Assembly: GCA_945862355.1 (NCBI GenBank)
Contig: CAMAYR010000022.1
Location: 1-34,916 of the forward strand
Length of the DNA: 34,916 bases
Reading direction: 5' to 3'
DNA from: Devosia equisanguinis
Lineage (GTDB): Bacteria > Pseudomonadota > Alphaproteobacteria > Rhizobiales > Hyphomicrobiaceae
Positions 32,493 to 34,916 of this stretch are shown in pieces; positions within the stretch are counted from its first letter, which is position 1, and each line of letters begins with the position of its first letter. The notes under the pieces were generated by a model. That model ran no database searches. It worked only from the letters and a program-made list of their open reading frames with translations, and had not been told where the DNA came from. The translations under genes and the position numbers were made by a program.

Positions 32493-33755
32493 TTGCGCCG
32501 CCCTTCGCCAGTCTGGCATCCGTTCACGCAGCACGCGCTGCTGGCCGATGTGCCCGTCGTCGTCAGCGCCGATGGGTGTTGGCTCGAGACGAACGACGGC
32601 AGCCGCTTGCTCGACGGCATCTCGTCGTGGTGGGTGACGACACACGGTCATTGCCATCCGCGCATCGTCGCGGCGATTGCCGAGCAGGCCCAACGCCTCG
32701 ATCAGGTGATTTTCGCAGGCCTCACGCACGAGCCGGCCGAGGCGGTTGCAGCCGGTCTAGTGGAGATGGCGCCGGCTGGACTCGCGCACGTGTTCTTCTC
32801 CGATAGCGGCTCAACCGCCGTCGAGGTCGCCTTGAAGATGGCGCTCGGCTTCTGGTTGCATAGCGGGAAACCTGCGCGGCGCCGCATTCTGGCAATGGAG
32901 CACGCCTATCACGGCGACACCATCGGGACGATGTCGGTGGGCGCACGCGGCGTGTTCAACGCCGCCTACGAGCCTCTGCTGTTCGAGGTGGGCCGGATTC
33001 CGTTCCCCGCCGATGGCAGCATCGGCGCTACGTCAGGCGCGTTGGAAGTGGCTTGCAGCGGTGGCGACGTCGCAGCGCTCATCGTCGAGCCATTGATCCT
33101 CGGCGCAGGCGGAATGCTCCTCTACCCGCCGGCTGTGCTCGCGGAGATGGCGCGGATCTGCCGGAAGCATGGCGTACTGTTGATCGCCGACGAGGTAATG
33201 ACCGGCTGGGGCCGCACCGGGACGGTCTTCGCCTGCGAGCAGGCCGGCGTGTCGCCCGATATCCTGTGTGTCGCAAAAGGCCTGACCGGCGGCGCAATGC
33301 CGCTCGCCGCCACGCTCGCGACGGAGGAGATCTTCGAGGCGCATTTTTCGACGGACCGGCGGCGCACGTTCTTCCATTCGAGCAGCTACACGGCCAATCC
33401 CATCGCCTGTGCAGCCGCCCGCGCGAATATCGACATCTGGCACAGCGAGCCGGTGCTCGAACGTATCGTCCGTCTCACCGAATTGCAGAGTGAAGCGCTC
33501 GCGCCGTTCCAGTCGGATGCGCGCTTCAGCTCGGTTCGCCAACTTGGAACGATCACGGCGCTCGACGTGAAGGTCGCGGACCAGGGCTATCTGGCCGATA
33601 TTGGTCCACGGCTCTATGCAGCCTTCATGGAACGGGGCGTGCTGCTGCGTCCGCTCGGCAACACGATCTACACCATGCCGCCTTATTGCTGCGGCGAGGC
33701 TGAAATATCCAGGATCTACAACTTGATCGACGAAGTCGTAGGCGCGCTCGACTGA
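32493..33755 (+). CDS. bioA: Adenosylmethionine-8-amino-7-oxononanoate aminotransferase
   Basis: The product is 420 residues with a TTG start at 32493; GGAGGAG at 32481-32487 lies five bases upstream and decides the start. The N-terminus VWHPFTQHA is characteristic of BioA. Further on are the WWVTTHGHCHP segment, SDSGSTAVEVALKMAL, HAYHGDTIGTMSVG, IADEVMTGWGRTG with Asp 233 and CVAKGLTGGAMPLAATL with PLP Lys 262. It transaminates KAPA to DAPA using S-adenosylmethionine as amino donor. The gene order here is B-F-D-A. It converges on moeA with 23 bp between the stops; that spacer has only a small ACCG-CTG-CGGT repeat and no clear terminator. Confidence 0.94.
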   Translation: MRRPSPVWHPFTQHALLADVPVVVSADGCWLETNDGSRLLDGISSWWVTTHGHCHPRIVAAIAEQAQRLDQVIFAGLTHEPAEAVAAGLVEMAPAGLAHVFFSDSGSTAVEVALKMALGFWLHSGKPARRRILAMEHAYHGDTIGTMSVGARGVFNAAYEPLLFEVGRIPFPADGSIGATSGALEVACSGGDVAALIVEPLILGAGGMLLYPPAVLAEMARICRKHGVLLIADEVMTGWGRTGTVFACEQAGVSPDILCVAKGLTGGAMPLAATLATEEIFEAHFSTDRRRTFFHSSSYTANPIACAAARANIDIWHSEPVLERIVRLTELQSEALAPFQSDARFSSVRQLGTITALDVKVADQGYLADIGPRLYAAFMERGVLLRPLGNTIYTMPPYCCGEAEISRIYNLIDEVVGALD

Positions 33756-33778
33756 GGCCCCCTACCGCTGCGGTCCGC

Positions 33779-34916
33779 TCAGAAGTCGAGCAAAAGCACT
33801 TCGACGTCGGTGCCGGCGGGCCACCGCGGGCTATGCGGCGGCTGCACGATCAACGCGTTGGAGCGCGCAAGCGCTGCGATCAGGGAGCTGTCCTGCGAGG
33901 CGACCGGACGGACCTTCCCGCCCTCCAGCACAGCGCGTGCGTAGTGCTGTCGCGGTCCGTTCGCCGGCATATCGACGTCGAGCCGCGCAGTGAGGCGCGC
34001 GAAATCCGTCTCCGGAAGTCCGAGCAGACGCCGGATCAGCGGCACGAGAAACACGCGCGCGCAAATCATCGACGAGACGGGATTGCCCGGCAGTCCCATG
34101 ACGCGCTGTCCGTCCAGAGTGCCGAACATCAGCGGTTTGCCCGGCCGCATCGCGATTTTCCAGAATTCGAGTTTCATGCCGCGCTCGGCCAGCACGGGTC
34201 CCACGAGATCATGATCGCCTACCGAGGCGCCGCCGATCGTGACGACGATGTCGGCTTCGCGCGCGGCATCGAGCTTGGCGTGGAGGGCCTCGCGGGTGTC
34301 CTTGGCGATACCCTGGAATGACGGATTGCCGCCGGCGCCAGTCACCATCGCGGCGATGCCGAACGGGTTCGAGCACACGATCTGGTCTCGGCTCGGCGAG
34401 GTTCCCGGCAAGACGAGCTCGTCGCCTGTTGCCAGCAACGCGACGCGCGGCCGGATGCGCACTGGAACGGAGCCATGGCCCATCGAGGCGGCAAGCATGA
34501 TCTCGCGCGCATTGAGCACGCGGTTCGCTTCGAGGAGACACTGTCCCCGTGCGAAGTCGAACCCCCGCTTGCGAATATGATCAGAATCGAGTTCCCCGGC
34601 GCCGACGACGACGACAGCGCCCTCCCGTGTCGTGTTCTCCTGGATAACGATGGTGTCGGCGCTCTCCGGTACGGGTGCGCCGGTGAAGATGCGCACGCAT
34701 TCGCCGGCTGCGATCGCGCCGTCATAACCCCGACCGGCAGCGGATTCTCCGATCACGCGCAAACGCGCAGGAAGGCTCACGACGTCGCCACCGCGCACCG
34801 CATAGCCGTCCATCGCCGAGGCGTTGAACGGTGGCTGCGTATGCTGCGCGGAAAGCGGCTCGGCAAGTGCCCGACCGTGAGCGCTGCCGATATCTACGCG
34901 CTCGACCGGCATGGCC
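33779..34916 (-). CDS. moeA: Molybdopterin molybdenumtransferase MoeA (N-terminus beyond window)
   Basis: About 379 residues are in the window; the reading frame stays open to the right edge, and MoeA proteins normally begin some 20-25 residues before LPVERVD-like sequence, so the start is outside. Motifs are NASAMDGYAV, RIFTGAPVPESAD, PRVALLATGDEL, GGASVGDHDLV, MRPGKPLMFG and GLPGNPVSS, all conserved in MoeA. The usual Val-Ser in GGVSVGD reads Ala-Ser here. The enzyme inserts molybdenum into molybdopterin-AMP to form the active cofactor. In many Rhizobiales moeA lies directly upstream of lexA on the same strand; here the bio operon lies between them. Confidence 0.94.
   Translation of the reverse strand, partial: AMPVERVDIGSAHGRALAEPLSAQHTQPPFNASAMDGYAVRGGDVVSLPARLRVIGESAAGRGYDGAIAAGECVRIFTGAPVPESADTIVIQENTTREGAVVVVGAGELDSDHIRKRGFDFARGQCLLEANRVLNAREIMLAASMGHGSVPVRIRPRVALLATGDELVLPGTSPSRDQIVCSNPFGIAAMVTGAGGNPSFQGIAKDTREALHAKLDAAREADIVVTIGGASVGDHDLVGPVLAERGMKLEFWKIAMRPGKPLMFGTLDGQRVMGLPGNPVSSMICARVFLVPLIRRLLGLPETDFARLTARLDVDMPANGPRQHYARAVLEGGKVRPVASQDSSLIAALARSNALIVQPPHSPRWPAGTDVEVLLLDF

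Noticed and set aside
1-34916. CRISPR arrays, insertion sequences, tRNA or rRNA genes
   Set aside because: No regularly spaced direct repeats, transposase motifs or tRNA-like cloverleaf sequences were seen on reading both strands.

Overview
The window reads as a chromosomal segment of a GC-rich alphaproteobacterium, most likely a member of the Rhizobiales/Hyphomicrobiales. The basis is high-GC codon use, a GTTC-N7-GTTC SOS box beside lexA, a ComEC without a visible C-terminal metallo-beta-lactamase domain, and moeA-lexA-comEC lying close together as in many Rhizobiales. Genus cannot be set from the sequence alone.

Positions 1-26231 are one long, tightly packed plus-strand surface-polysaccharide locus in which many genes overlap by 1-8 bases (ATGA, GTGA, TTGA junctions). 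It opens with the 3' part of a HisF2/WbuZ-type acetamidino-modification gene, a methyltransferase, a GT4 glycosyltransferase, a single-pass protein of unknown function and a polytopic membrane protein (polymerase-like or GT-C-like). From 4540 to 10366 is a sugar-acid module: GmhA-type phosphoheptose isomerase, a NeuB-family synthase lacking the usual SAF domain, a pyruvyltransferase, a KdsC-type HAD phosphatase, a CMP-sugar-acid synthetase, a Gfo/Idh/MocA oxidoreductase and an SDR. Then come a capsule-synthesis-like protein, a PglK-like ABC exporter, an epimerase/dehydratase, a GT2 enzyme and a Wzx-like flippase. Next are a fusion of a class II glutamine amidotransferase with a WbpG/WbuX-type PP-loop sugar amidotransferase, an acyltransferase, a methyltransferase, a WecB-type UDP-GlcNAc 2-epimerase, a short catalytically degenerate WecB half-paralogue, a polysaccharide deacetylase, a second epimerase/dehydratase, a GT4-like enzyme and an orphan methyltransferase-like protein.

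Positions 26355-34916 are housekeeping: comEC (+), lexA (-), bioB-bioF-bioD-bioA (+) and the 3' part of moeA (-). The bio operon is divergent from lexA and convergent with moeA. The 319-bp lexA-bioB gap holds an SOS operator inside a plausible lexA promoter and a separate nested inverted repeat upstream of bioB.

Taken together, the first 26 kb could make, decorate (amidino/amide, pyruvyl, acetyl, methyl) and export a glycan carrying a CMP-activated ulosonic acid. The two most unusual points are the amidotransferase fusion and the GmhA / SAF-less NeuB / HAD phosphatase / NeuA set. The latter would fit an ulosonic acid built from a phosphorylated aldose, possibly a heptose. That product is inference, not something the sequence proves.
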